Assembly (NCBI GenBank): GCA_025358255.1 | Contig: JANYKC010000071.1 | Coordinates: 1-55,176 of the forward strand | DNA from: Spirochaetaceae bacterium | Lineage (GTDB): Bacteria > Spirochaetota > Spirochaetia > Treponematales > Rectinemataceae | Length of the DNA: 55,176 nucleotides | Reading direction: 5' to 3' | Part shown: positions 16,926-25,062 of the stretch, in pieces | Position numbering within the stretch: position 1 is the stretch's first letter | How the letters are laid out: every line of letters begins with the position of its first letter | Notes under the pieces: model-generated | Databases searched by the model: none | The model's input: only the letters and a program-made list of their open reading frames with translations | Told to the model about the DNA's origin: nothing | Program-made: the position numbers and the translations under genes

Positions 16926-18318
16926 GCTGGCCAAGGGCCGAAGGAACCTCATCCTCGCCAACGCCTGCGTCATCACCTTCATGGCCACCCTGGACGGCTC
17001 AGTCGTCAATATCGCCCTTCCCACGATAGCGCACAACCTCCGCGTGGGCATCCAGGCGGTGCAGTGGGTGGTGACGGCCTACCTCCTCGCGATCTCCTCC
17101 CTCCTCCTTGTCTGGGGCAGGCTCTCGGACATCCATGGCCGCCGCCGCTTCTTCGCCGCGGGCCTGGCGGTCTTCACCCTTGGTTCCTTGCTCTGCGGCC
17201 TGTCCAACAGCATCGCCGCCCTCGTGGCTTCCCGTGTCCTCCAGGCGGTGGGAGCCTCCATGGCGATGGCCCTCGTGCAGGGGATCGTCACTTCCGCATT
17301 TCCTTCCGCAAAGCGGGGCAAGGCCCTCGGCTTCATAGGCGCCGTCGTCTCCATCGGCAGCCTGATAGGGCCATCCGTCGGCGGCCTCCTTGTGGCCGCG
17401 GCGGGATGGAGATCGATATTCTTCGTGAACGTGCCCATCGGCGTCCTGGGCGTGGTCCTCACCTTCATGGTCATGCCCGAATCTAAGGCCGCCGGGAAGA
17501 AGGCCTCCTTCGACGCTCCCGGCGCTGTCCTCATGATCCTGGCGATCGCGCTCTTCTTCTCCGGACTCCTGGCCTTCCAGCAAGGCATCCTTCCCCTGGG
17601 CGCGGCGGCGGCGGCGGTCATCGCGGCCCTGGCCCTCTTCCTGGCCTTCCTCAGGGTGGAAAGGCGCGTGGACCCGCTCGTGGACGGAAGCCTTTTCAAG
17701 AGCCGGGTCTTCACGATCGGCGTGGTCACCAGCGCCTTCTCCTATGTCGCGATGTTCTCCTATACTTTCTTCATGCCTTTCTACCTCCAGGGACCGCGGG
17801 GGCTTTCCGTCCTACAGGCGGGCGCGCTCATGTCGATCTATCCGGTGGTGACGGCCGTCCTTGCCCCCGTGGCCGGAGCCCTGTCGGATCGCATAACCTA
17901 CCGGCCCCTGACCGTGGCTGGCCTCTTCATCAACGGCGTCGGCCTGGTCCTCCTGGCGACCCTTGGCGGCCAGGCCTCCCTCCTGGCCACAGGAGCGGTG
18001 GTCTTCATCCTGGGCGTGGGCGGGGCGAGCTTCCAGTCGCCCAACAACTCGAGCGTCATGGGCTCGGTGCCGCGTGACCGGCTGGGCATCGCGGGAAGCA
18101 TCAACTCCTTTTTCCGCAACCTTGGCATGGTCTCGGGAACGACGATCGCAGTGAGCCTCTTTTCCTTCACCACGAAGGCAAGGATCGACCAGGTGGCCTC
18201 CGGTTCAGTGGGCAGCGAGCTTTTCCTTCGCGGTTTCCGCGTCGTTGGCCTGGTCGCCGCGGGTTTTGCCTTCGGCGGCATGGTCCTCGAGCTGTGCGGC
18301 CGCTCGCGGCGAAATTGA
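16915..18318 (+). CDS. DHA2-family MFS drug exporter
   Basis: 467 residues from a GTG that overlaps the receptor stop by 11 bases. The opening [17 protein letters not shown] is the DHA2/EmrB-QacA motif D1, followed by motif A-like [16 protein letters not shown] and about 14 predicted transmembrane helices. A proton-driven exporter of drugs or amphipathic metabolites is likely; no membrane-fusion partner is nearby. An alternative first start lies further upstream in the receptor gene but would only add non-hydrophobic sequence. Confidence 0.9.
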   Translation: METELAKGRRNLILANACVITFMATLDGSVVNIALPTIAHNLRVGIQAVQWVVTAYLLAISSLLLVWGRLSDIHGRRRFFAAGLAVFTLGSLLCGLSNSIAALVASRVLQAVGASMAMALVQGIVTSAFPSAKRGKALGFIGAVVSIGSLIGPSVGGLLVAAAGWRSIFFVNVPIGVLGVVLTFMVMPESKAAGKKASFDAPGAVLMILAIALFFSGLLAFQQGILPLGAAAAAVIAALALFLAFLRVERRVDPLVDGSLFKSRVFTIGVVTSAFSYVAMFSYTFFMPFYLQGPRGLSVLQAGALMSIYPVVTAVLAPVAGALSDRITYRPLTVAGLFINGVGLVLLATLGGQASLLATGAVVFILGVGGASFQSPNNSSVMGSVPRDRLGIAGSINSFFRNLGMVSGTTIAVSLFSFTTKARIDQVASGSVGSELFLRGFRVVGLVAAGFAFGGMVLELCGRSRRN

Positions 18319-18545
18319 CAAAATAACAGGCATGAAGCTTTGCGCATCCACGCAATGACCTCTATCATTGGTTTCAATAAGTGAAAGTTTTATCGAATTG
18401 CTCACGGTACCGACCACCGTGGTCCAGCGGGAGAGGCTGGATAGCAGGCTTGGGGTTCATAGGGCGTTTGGCGTCCACTATCCCTTGGAGGAAGAGACCA
18501 TGAAGCGGATGTTTTTTTGCATTCTTCGCTTTCACGGAAAGCGGT
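18319..18545. other. intergenic region with no confirmed gene
   Basis: 227 bases between the converging exporter and acyltransferase genes. It has a TTGACA at 18315-18320 without a matching -10, a short hairpin (CAATGA/TCATTG, 18353-18370), and an 18-codon open frame with a strong GGAGGAA site (ATG 18500, stop 18554-18556). I see no clear terminator or RNA gene. GC content falls compared with neighbours. Confidence 0.5.
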
Positions 18546-19532
18546 TCATAGCCTGATGACGACGCCCTTGCGGTCGAGGATGATCGCCGCCACGGTGATG
18601 ATGGCCAGCACGCCGAGGCTCGCCGACCAGGCAAGGAGGGCGCCGGCATCAGGCGGGATGATGGCGCGCGCGATGAGGGTCAGGACGCCCCCGGCCATAT
18701 AGGCGACCAGGGGATTGCGGCCGAGGGGGCCAAGGATCCGCAGGTCGGTTCTGGCCTTCGCCTTTCCTGCCTTTGCCCGGCCCGCGACCAGGGCAGATGC
18801 CCCCTCAAGGAGGGCCAGGCAGATGCACGCCGTCCCCGTGGCGATGAGGAGGTAGCTCAGGGAGAGCATGTGCTTGTCCGTCGGTATCCAGCGCGAGAAA
18901 GCCAGGCCGCTGCCAAGGATGGCGACGCCGATCACCGCGGCTGCCACGCCCCGCAGGAGGGGCGGCCTGTCGTGCAGGGCTCCGCCGATGATGGAGGCCG
19001 CGATCACGATGACCGCCAGGGGGATGGCCCCGGCAGGCCCCCCGATTCCGCTTGCGTACCATGCCTGGAAACCGGGCTCAAAAAAAGCCGGGCGCAGGGC
19101 CTCGATGCCGCAGACCAGGGCGAGCGCCGCCAGGGCCCGATAGGGCGGGGCCAGGAAGAGGAAGGGAAAGGCTATGGCTCCGGTGATCCCGAGCATCTGG
19201 AGGATCTCCCAATTGCCTTGCTGCCAGACCAGGAAGTAACCGAGGCTGCCGAAGACAAAAAGGATGGCATTGCGCAGGAAGGCATGGCCCAAGGTCCTTG
19301 CCAGGCCGTCTTTTTCCCGCCGCCTCTCCAGGCTGAAGGCCTGGGAAAGGCCGAGGGCGAAGAGGAAGGCGGGCATGATGAAGTCGGCTATCGTCATGCC
19401 GCCATGCGGCGCATGCTTGAACCAGGCAGGGATGGCCCGGAACTCCATGCCCGCGTTGATCGGCAGCATGAGGAGGACGGCCAGCCCGCGCATGGCGTCC
19501 AGGGCGGCCCATCGGGCCGGTTTTTCTTCCAT
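18546..19532 (-). CDS. HGSNAT-like membrane acyltransferase (COG4299/YeiB-like)
   Basis: 328 residues with about ten hydrophobic helices. The N-terminus RWAALDAMRGLAVLLMLPIN and ADFIMPAFLFALGLS match the conserved first helices of heparan-alpha-glucosaminide N-acetyltransferase-type proteins (DUF1624/DUF5009), which move acyl groups across the membrane onto sugars. The substrate is unknown. GATACT (19540-19545 on the minus strand) lies seven bases before the ATG and no ribosome-binding site is visible, so it may have its own leaderless transcript despite following azlD by 76 bases. Confidence 0.8.
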   Translation of the reverse strand: MEEKPARWAALDAMRGLAVLLMLPINAGMEFRAIPAWFKHAPHGGMTIADFIMPAFLFALGLSQAFSLERRREKDGLARTLGHAFLRNAILFVFGSLGYFLVWQQGNWEILQMLGITGAIAFPFLFLAPPYRALAALALVCGIEALRPAFFEPGFQAWYASGIGGPAGAIPLAVIVIAASIIGGALHDRPPLLRGVAAAVIGVAILGSGLAFSRWIPTDKHMLSLSYLLIATGTACICLALLEGASALVAGRAKAGKAKARTDLRILGPLGRNPLVAYMAGGVLTLIARAIIPPDAGALLAWSASLGVLAIITVAAIILDRKGVVIRL

Positions 19533-19608
19533 GCCCGTGAGTATCGCACGGCCGGGGCGCGGCCGCCACGCCCTCGAGGCCGGGTTCGCCGGAGTGTCCG
19601 GCCGGAGT

Positions 19609-19932
19609 CTAGGCCAGGACCCGGATGAGGACCATGTAGAGGGCAGTGCCCCCGCCGATGGAGAGGAGGACGTTGCGCTTCCAGAGGTGGAGGAGGGCCG
19701 TGGCCGCCACCGCGGCGAGCTCGGGTATGCCGTGGGCGGCCGAATCGAAGCGTATCCCCTTGAGGCTGTTGATGACGAGGAGGGCCATGATGACCGGGGG
19801 TATGTAGCGTTGGAGGTAGTCGAGGACCGGTGGCGGTTGCCGCTTGCGGAAAAAGAGGAAGGGCGCGGCGCGGCACAGGAGTGTGACCGCGCCCATGGCG
19901 AGCATGGCCAATAGCACGTAGCTCAAGCTCAT
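19609..19932 (-). CDS. azlD: AzlD-family branched-chain amino acid exporter subunit
   Basis: 107 residues, about four transmembrane helices (YVLLAMLAMGAVTLLCRAAP; YIPPVIMALLVINSLKG; VLLSIGGGTALYMVLIRVL). The length, the RAAPF motif and the coupling to azlC (ATGA overlap) identify AzlD, the small partner of the AzlC exporter. Confidence 0.9.
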   Translation of the reverse strand: MSLSYVLLAMLAMGAVTLLCRAAPFLFFRKRQPPPVLDYLQRYIPPVIMALLVINSLKGIRFDSAAHGIPELAAVAATALLHLWKRNVLLSIGGGTALYMVLIRVLA

Positions 19933-20636
19933 GCGAGCCTCCTTCGCAGGAGGAGAAGCCCCCCAATGGCCAAAGAAATCGCGATGATGAGGAGGTTGGC
20001 CGGTCCCGCCAGGAGTAAGGCTGCGCCAGCGGACAGCAAGGCCACAAGGTAGGGCTCGAGCCGCTTCACGGCACGGACCTGCTCCACGAGGAGGACCACG
20101 AAAAGGCTGGTCAGCGCGAAGTCGAGTCCCCGGGTGTCGAAGGTGAGGAGGCCGCCGGCCAAGGCGCCTGCCGCGCTTCCCGCGACCCAATACGCCTGGT
20201 CGAGGGCCGAGACCGCCGTGTAGAACTCCTGCCTTTCCCCGTCGGTCGAGCCTTGCGGCGGCTGGACGGTCGTGAGGATGCCGTAGGTCTCGTCCGTGAG
20301 GGCATAGACGAGGTAGGGCTTCCTCTTCCCCGAGGATTGGAAGCGATCGAGGAGGGAAAGGCCGTAGACCATGTGGCGCGCGTTGATCACGAGGGTCAGG
20401 ATGGCGATCTCGACTATGCCCGTGCCCGCGGCCAGGAGGCCGATGGCCATGAACTGGGCGGCTCCCGCGTAGACGATGACGGACATGAGGGGCGCCAGCC
20501 ACCAGGCGAAGCCCCTGTCGACAAGGAGGAGACCGAAGGCTATGCCGATCGTGAGGTAGCCCAGGAGGACGGGGAGGCTGGCCGCGAAGGCTCGGGCGAG
20601 GATGTGGCCCCTTCCTGGGCCGGTGTTTTCCTGCAT
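19929..20636 (-). CDS. azlC: AzlC-family branched-chain amino acid exporter
   Basis: 235 residues. LPVLLGYLTIGIAFGLLLVD, YAGAAQFMAIGLLAAG, INARHMVYGLSLLDRF and ALTDETYGI are classic AzlC motifs. With AzlD it forms an inner-membrane exporter of leucine-type amino acids or analogues. The gene lies 54 bases downstream of an ECF sigma factor; no Lrp-type regulator is adjacent. Confidence 0.94.
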   Translation of the reverse strand: MQENTGPGRGHILARAFAASLPVLLGYLTIGIAFGLLLVDRGFAWWLAPLMSVIVYAGAAQFMAIGLLAAGTGIVEIAILTLVINARHMVYGLSLLDRFQSSGKRKPYLVYALTDETYGILTTVQPPQGSTDGERQEFYTAVSALDQAYWVAGSAAGALAGGLLTFDTRGLDFALTSLFVVLLVEQVRAVKRLEPYLVALLSAGAALLLAGPANLLIIAISLAIGGLLLLRRRLA

Positions 20637-20690
20637 AGGTACGCACTATACCCGAGGCCAGAGGCCTCGCGCAACATGTGGGCCGCGGCG

Positions 20691-21209
20691 CTAGCCGAGC
20701 TCCCGCCTGATCCTGTCCCTGAGCCGCGACAGGAGGTACTTCACCGTGCCTTCCGGCTTCCCGAGGATTGCCGCTATCTCGCGCACCCGCCTGTCCTCGC
20801 GGTAGTACAGGCTGTAGAGGCGGCGTTCCGCCGGCCCCAGGGCTTCCAGCGCGGCGGAAAGGTCGAGGCCAAGGCCCTGCAAGGGGTCTCCGTCCCCGGC
20901 CGGGTCGTCGCCTCCTTTCTGGCCGGCTGCGGCTTCCGTCATGGCCGCAAGGGCTATGCGCGCCTCGCGCTCCTTGGCCCTGAGCCAGGAGGACCAGGCA
21001 TGGCGGCAGATCGCGAAGATCCAGGTGGCCTCGGTGGAGTCCCCGCGGAAGCGGGAGGCCCCCCTTATGACGGCGCAGAAAACCTCCTGGGCAAGGTCTT
21101 CGGCGTCCTCGGGCGATGCGCAACGCCTCGCGAAGAAGGCGCGGACAAGGCCGGCATGGCCAGATGCGAGGGCGTGGCCCGCCGGTGCCGCCCGATCCGA
21201 CCCTTCCAT
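20691..21209 (-). CDS. ECF-type RNA polymerase sigma factor
   Basis: 172 residues. Region 2 is visible as CASPEDAEDLAQEVFCAVIR and TWIFAICRHAWSSWLR, and region 4 as LGPAERRLYSLYYREDRRVR and the helix-turn-helix IAAILGKPEGTVKYLLSRLR; region 3 is missing, as in ECF sigma factors. No anti-sigma gene is adjacent. It starts 3 bases after the FliG/MotA-like gene and is followed by azlCD, so these may be co-transcribed or under its control. Confidence 0.92.
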   Translation of the reverse strand: MEGSDRAAPAGHALASGHAGLVRAFFARRCASPEDAEDLAQEVFCAVIRGASRFRGDSTEATWIFAICRHAWSSWLRAKEREARIALAAMTEAAAGQKGGDDPAGDGDPLQGLGLDLSAALEALGPAERRLYSLYYREDRRVREIAAILGKPEGTVKYLLSRLRDRIRRELG

Positions 21210-21212
21210 TCC

Positions 21213-21845
21213 CTAGAGTTCCGCGACGAGGGAGCGCAGCTTCTGCTCGGTCACGAGGGAGTTGTCCTTGGAAGCCAGGGAATCGAGGCCCTCGATGATG
21301 AGGTCGAAACTCGTCCCCAGGTTGCGGAGGTAGGACTCCTTGTAATTCTCGAGGATGGACCGGACGAGGAGGGGGTCCCAGCCCTCGATGTGCATGAGGA
21401 GGCCCTTCCGGAGCAGGGGATTGTCGACCGTGGACTGGATGCCCTCAAGGGAAAGGAGGCCCTCGGTCTTCACGAACTCGACAAGGGCGCAGAAGGTCCT
21501 GATGATGGCATCGTTCGACCCGAGGTCGATGGCCGGCGGCATGCGCTCTTCCACGGGCGGCGGCTCGTCCCCCACCATGCTTTTCGCGTGCTTCTCGAGG
21601 AGGCCCTTGAGGAAGGACTGGGCCGCGGCGACAGCCTCGGGGGCCAGGTTTTTCCTCCGGTCGATGTCGTCGAGGAGGAAGGTCACTGCCCGCGCTGACA
21701 TGTTGCGGAGGAAGATGGACTTGACCTTCTCGTCCTCACCGAACAATGCGGTCACGAGGACCTCCGAGTCGATGTCCCTGAGCGTGAGCTGGACGATGAT
21801 ATCGTTCCGCCGCGTGTTTTCGAGGAAATCACTGAAAGCGACCAT
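21213..21845 (-). CDS. FliG C-terminal-like / MotA cytoplasmic-like hybrid protein
   Basis: 210 residues from an ATG with AAGGAGG upstream; no membrane segment or signal peptide. Residues about 20-85 (LRDIDSEVLVTALFGEDEK, IFLRNMSARAVTFLLDDI, then an AQSFLKGLLEKH helix) follow the order and residues of the FliG C-terminal domain (roughly LREVD-VLALALKGA-EEVREKIL-NMSKRAAELL-EDLE). Residues about 123-170 (VKTEGLLSLEGIQSTVDNPL, LRKGLLMHIEGWDPLLVRSI) match the MotA cytoplasmic segment (roughly EGLLALE-DPFLRKGL-VDGTDPELVR-ILE). The usual FliG N-terminal and middle domains and the MotA helices are absent. Inferred role: a soluble modulator at the rotor-stator interface. Confidence 0.7.
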   Translation of the reverse strand: MVAFSDFLENTRRNDIIVQLTLRDIDSEVLVTALFGEDEKVKSIFLRNMSARAVTFLLDDIDRRKNLAPEAVAAAQSFLKGLLEKHAKSMVGDEPPPVEERMPPAIDLGSNDAIIRTFCALVEFVKTEGLLSLEGIQSTVDNPLLRKGLLMHIEGWDPLLVRSILENYKESYLRNLGTSFDLIIEGLDSLASKDNSLVTEQKLRSLVAEL

Positions 21846-21991
21846 GGATGCCTCCTTGTCGGCCTGTCCCTGATTTAGTCGCATCCAGGTCGTTGTCGGT
21901 TGGCGGAAAAAGCCAGGCCGATGCGCTTCCCGCTCCGGCCTGGCTTCCCCGTCTCCCTCCGCCTCCCTCTGCCTCTTCCCGCCGCCCGCCC

Positions 21992-23659
21992 TCAGCTTTC
22001 CGTGGCTACCGTGAGGTCATGCTCCCAGAAGGCCGGGGGATAGCGCGCGGGCTTCTCGGGGACCGGCGGGGCAGGGGGATTGGCCGCGTCCCATTCCCGC
22101 TTTTTCCTTCCGCGCAGGTACTTGTCGGCCACGCTCGGGAAGAGCTCGAGGAGGAGCTCCTCCTTTTCGTCCTTGGCGAGCCTGGCCCCTCCGGCCTCGG
22201 GCAGCTCGGGATTGGGCTGTTTCCTGTACTTCGAGGTGTCATATGCGGTCTCCTCGCGGACGCCGCATATCCGCTCGCGGAATGCCGGGTCGACGGGCCA
22301 GGGCGTGTGGCCGTAGTTGCCCTTGACCAGTTCGGAGAAATTCCTCGAGACATTTGAGTAGAAGGGCTTGCCTTGGGCGCGGTCGACCACGCAGTTGACT
22401 GCCTGGACCCCGACGATCTGGCTTGTCGGGGTGACCAAGGGCGGGACTCCGCAGTCGAGGCGCACCTGGGGCACGGCGGCCAGGACTTCCTGGAGGCGGT
22501 CCCCGAGCTTGGCTTCCTGGAGCTGGGATAGCATGTTGGTGTACATGCCACCGGGGATCTGGGCCAGGCGCACGGCCTCGTCCGGGGCGGGGTAGTTGAA
22601 GCGCGCCTCGATCCTGTGGCAGAGCTCGAGCACCTTGTCGGCCTTTCCACGGACCGCTTCCTCGACGGCGCCGTCAAAGAGGGCCGCGTCTTCGGGAGGG
22701 AGCTTGTGGCGGGAGAGGTCGATGATGGGCGGGTTGTTCTCGGGATACTGGTCGAACTTGGCGAGTTCGGTGCGGATCATGCGGAACTCCCGGTCCATCG
22801 CGCCGACCGCGGCGCGGTCCACCCCGGTGTCCAGGCCCAGGCGGTCGGCGAAAAGCTGGACGATCTCGTAGGCCACATGGGCAGGACCGCCCGACCAGGC
22901 CAGGGCCGTGGTGTCCACGATGTCCACGCCGTTGACCATGGCCATGAGGATGGCCGCGGTGCCATAGCCCGGCGTGCAATGGGTGTGGAGGTCGATCGGG
23001 ATGGCGACTTCGGCCTTGAGGGCCTTGATGAGCCTGGCCGATTCCTCGGGATCGACGAGGCCGGCCATGTCCTTGATCGTGATCATGTCGGCGCCAAGGC
23101 GCGCGAGTTCCTTCGCCTTGTCCACGAAATAGCGGATGGTGAAGAGGTTCTTCGGGAGGCGTTTGCCCTTGAGGGCGGAGCGGAAACGCTCGGCGCGGGA
23201 GAAATGCGGATCGACCGTGTAGCAGACGGCGCAGTCGGCCATGCCGCCGGCTTCCTTCACGAAGCGCATCGATGCGGTCATGTTGTCGATGTCGTTGAGG
23301 GCATCGAAGATGCGCATGATGTCCACGCCCGAGCGCACCGCGTTCTTGCAGAAGCCCTCGATCACGGAATCCGGATAGGGCGTGTAGCCGAAGAGGTTGC
23401 GGCCACGGGAGAGGGCGGTGAGCCGCGACGCGCCGCCGATGCCTTTCTTGATCTTCTCGAGGCGCTCCCAGGGATTCTCGTCCAGGTAGCGCATGACGGA
23501 GTCGGGCACGGCGCCGCCCCATACTTCCATCGCGTAGAATCCGGCGTTTTTATACAGTGGAAGGACTCGGTCAACCTGCGCCTGGTTCATGCGGGTCGCG
23601 AACTGCGACTGTTGTCCGTCGCGGAGCGTGAGGTCGCGTATCAGAAGCCGTTTCGCCAT
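21992..23659 (-). CDS. biotin-dependent carboxyltransferase, transcarboxylase 5S / oxaloacetate decarboxylase alpha-like
   Basis: 555 residues from the ATG preceded by GGAGAGGAAC. The TIM-barrel carboxyltransferase motif RDLTLRDGQQS is at 8-18, the metal-binding and lysine region MITIKDMAGL at 192-201 (Lys196) and HTHCTPGYGTA at 225-235. The conserved C-terminal PYC_OADA region follows but there is no C-terminal biotinyl domain, as in the 5S subunit of methylmalonyl-CoA:pyruvate transcarboxylase. The biotin carrier and 12S-type subunit are encoded at 33436 and 31545. It would interconvert pyruvate and oxaloacetate with carboxybiotin. An alternative is the large subunit of a two-subunit pyruvate carboxylase. 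Confidence 0.9.
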   Translation of the reverse strand: MAKRLLIRDLTLRDGQQSQFATRMNQAQVDRVLPLYKNAGFYAMEVWGGAVPDSVMRYLDENPWERLEKIKKGIGGASRLTALSRGRNLFGYTPYPDSVIEGFCKNAVRSGVDIMRIFDALNDIDNMTASMRFVKEAGGMADCAVCYTVDPHFSRAERFRSALKGKRLPKNLFTIRYFVDKAKELARLGADMITIKDMAGLVDPEESARLIKALKAEVAIPIDLHTHCTPGYGTAAILMAMVNGVDIVDTTALAWSGGPAHVAYEIVQLFADRLGLDTGVDRAAVGAMDREFRMIRTELAKFDQYPENNPPIIDLSRHKLPPEDAALFDGAVEEAVRGKADKVLELCHRIEARFNYPAPDEAVRLAQIPGGMYTNMLSQLQEAKLGDRLQEVLAAVPQVRLDCGVPPLVTPTSQIVGVQAVNCVVDRAQGKPFYSNVSRNFSELVKGNYGHTPWPVDPAFRERICGVREETAYDTSKYRKQPNPELPEAGGARLAKDEKEELLLELFPSVADKYLRGRKKREWDAANPPAPPVPEKPARYPPAFWEHDLTVATES

Positions 23660-23722
23660 GTTCCTCTCCGTGGAGCAAGATTGCCCGGCCGCGCGCCGCT
23701 TTCGCCGGGACATCGTTCATTT

Positions 23723-23752
23723 AGTATACTGGGCGCGGAAGCCAAACCGCAA
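23723..23752 (-). promoter_or_regulatory. sigma70-type promoter of the carboxyltransferase gene
   Basis: Read on the minus strand: TTGCGG (23747-23752), 18 bases, TATACT (23723-23728). It lies between the IclR gene and the 5S-type gene and gives a leader of about 55 bases. A weak hairpin (CCGGCA/TGCCGG, 23759-23784) lies just upstream. Confidence 0.55.
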
Positions 23753-23794
23753 TCCTGTCCGGCAGTTTGCGCCTGGATTGCCGGAATGCGGTCT

Positions 23795-24529
23795 CTAGCG
23801 GCGGCCCAGCGCGTCCGAGATGAGGTCGGCGCATTTCTTGACCCTGGCGATCCTGTCATCGAACCCGGGGCCCTCGAAGCGCACCGAAGGTCCCGACATG
23901 GCCAGGGCGGCGACAGTGTCGCGTTTCGCGTCCTGCACCGGGGCGGCGATCGAGGTGACGCCCTCCTCCCTTTCCCCCAGGCTCACGGCGTAGCCGCTGC
24001 GGCGCAGCTCCGCAAGCGCCTCCTCGGTGGTGAAGGGATCCGATCCCAGGAGGGCCGTCCTTTTTCCCGCCGGAAGGAAGGCCAGGAGGACCCGGCCGGC
24101 CGCGCCTCGGGTCAGGAGATGGCGGTCTCCCACGTTGATCACCCGCCTCAGGGGACGGGAGCTCTCGACGCGCTCGATGCAGATCCTTTCGTTCCCCTGG
24201 ACGACATAGAGGCTTACGCCTTCGTCGTAGATGCGGTTGAGGTCCTGCATGAAGGGAAGGGCGGTCTTCCTGATATCGACGTTCGAGAAGCCCAAGGAGC
24301 CGATCTGGGCAAGCTTGGATCCGAGGGCATAGCGTTGCGTGTCCCGGTTCCTGGAGAGATAGTCCCGCTTTTCCAGGGTCGCGACGAGGCGCGACGTCGT
24401 GCTCATGGCAAGGTTGATGCGCTTGGACAGCTCAGTGAGGGAAAACTCGAGTTGTCCCGGGGCAAAGCAATCCAATATGTCCAGCGCCCGTTCCACGGAT
24501 CGGACTGATGAATCGTTCTCTGTCAGCAT
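23795..24529 (-). CDS. IclR-family transcriptional regulator
   Basis: 244 residues from the ATG at 24527-24529, preceded by AAAAGG; a TTG at 24547 would add six residues. The N-terminal winged helix-turn-helix (SVERALDILDCFAPGQLEFS, LAMSTTSRLVATLEKRDYL) and the C-terminal effector domain (AGRVLLAFLPAG, GVTSIAAPVQDAKRDTVAAL) are typical. It stands between the 5S-type gene and the divergent propionyl-CoA/2-oxoacid operon and has near-consensus promoters on both sides, so it is the likely local regulator. The ligand is probably an acid or CoA ester of this pathway. Confidence 0.93.
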   Translation of the reverse strand: MLTENDSSVRSVERALDILDCFAPGQLEFSLTELSKRINLAMSTTSRLVATLEKRDYLSRNRDTQRYALGSKLAQIGSLGFSNVDIRKTALPFMQDLNRIYDEGVSLYVVQGNERICIERVESSRPLRRVINVGDRHLLTRGAAGRVLLAFLPAGKRTALLGSDPFTTEEALAELRRSGYAVSLGEREEGVTSIAAPVQDAKRDTVAALAMSGPSVRFEGPGFDDRIARVKKCADLISDALGRR

Positions 24530-24572
24530 ATCAATCCTTTTAGGCAATCTTGCTCACGGCTAGGTGAAAAAA

Positions 24573-24599
24573 TGGAATACACAACCGTACAGTGGAATA
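24573..24599. repeat. paired TGGAATA direct repeat at the iclR promoter
   Basis: TGGAATA occurs at 24573-24579 and 24593-24599, 20 bases apart, overlapping the iclR -10 and start point. TGGAA/TTCCA half-sites are typical of IclR operators, and the same half-sites recur, inverted, at the kor promoter (24804-24808 and 24823-24827). They are candidate autoregulatory sites. Confidence 0.4.
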
Positions 24600-24624
24600 A
24601 TAGCATGATTGGACCCTCTGTCAA
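24597..24624 (-). promoter_or_regulatory. sigma70-type promoter of iclR
   Basis: Read on the minus strand: perfect TTGACA (24619-24624), 16 bases, TATTAT (24597-24602). It is placed to transcribe the IclR gene with a leader of about 60 bases, divergent from the kor operon promoter. Confidence 0.7.
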
Positions 24625-24766
24625 CGGCCAACGCTGTCCCCTTCCTCCGCTCATGGGACTAGCCCTGTCCGGGGAAGCAGAATAGTCCATGGATAGTGCC
24701 CAATATCCATCGACCCCGAATGGAAGGCCAGGCAACCTGGCTTGGGTGGTCGCTTTCCTCCGGGTG

Positions 24767-24794
24767 TTGACATATCCCTATTCGAGTGTATACT
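24767..24794 (+). promoter_or_regulatory. sigma70-type promoter of the kor-mcm-mmd operon
   Basis: Perfect TTGACA (24767-24772), 16 bases, TATACT (24789-24794). The start point would be near 24801, inside a large inverted repeat that could act as operator. A second candidate, TTGTTC-N17-TATGCT (24920-24948), lies closer to the first gene. Confidence 0.7.
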
Positions 24795-24839
24795 TCCGAC
24801 AGATGGAAGCGCAAGCTGGTTGTTCCATCTATCGGAAGT
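24792..24839 (+). promoter_or_regulatory. 17-bp inverted repeat overlapping the kor -10 box, candidate IclR operator
   Basis: ACTTCCGACAGATGGAA (24792-24808) and TTCCATCTATCGGAAGT (24823-24839) are inverted with one mismatch, loop 14. Each arm itself has the form TTCC-N7-GGAA, so the element is two palindromic sites 29 bases apart. The left arm covers the -10 and start point, so a bound protein would block transcription. As RNA it would fold into a strong 5' hairpin without a U-run. Confidence 0.6.
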
Positions 24840-25062
24840 GCCTCCCATTCAGGATTGCCAAGGTTTCGCGAAATGGGTCACGGCGGCCCCCGCCGCGCGG
24901 TACCTGCCCTTTCTTTCTTTTGTTCGGTTCGCTTTTATCGGTTATGCTATAGCCTTGGTCTTTGGGGCGGCGCTTATCTGGATGCTTAGGAACGAGCCAG
25001 CCTCGACGGTGCCTGCCTGAAGGCCCACGAGTGCGGCATATCTCACCGAGGACTTAAGGGAC
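24840..25062 (+). other. long untranslated leader of the kor operon
   Basis: About 220 bases without a convincing gene. An open frame ending at 25020 contains one hydrophobic stretch (FVRFAFIGYAIALVFGAALI) but has no start codon with a ribosome-binding site and uses AT-rich third positions unlike its neighbours. A pyrimidine-rich tract and a second possible promoter (24920-24948) are present. Confidence 0.4.

Noticed and set aside
18315..18343. TTGACA at the end of the exporter gene as a promoter
   Set aside because: The sequence 16-18 bases downstream (CTTTGC region) is not a -10 box, and no gene needs it.
22616..24508. 630-codon plus-strand open frame across the 5S-type and iclR genes
   Set aside because: It is antisense to two well-recognised proteins and its translation has no domain.
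24742..25020. 92-codon open frame with a hydrophobic stretch in the kor leader
   Set aside because: It begins upstream of the promoter start point, has no start with a ribosome-binding site downstream of it, and its codon use differs from neighbours.
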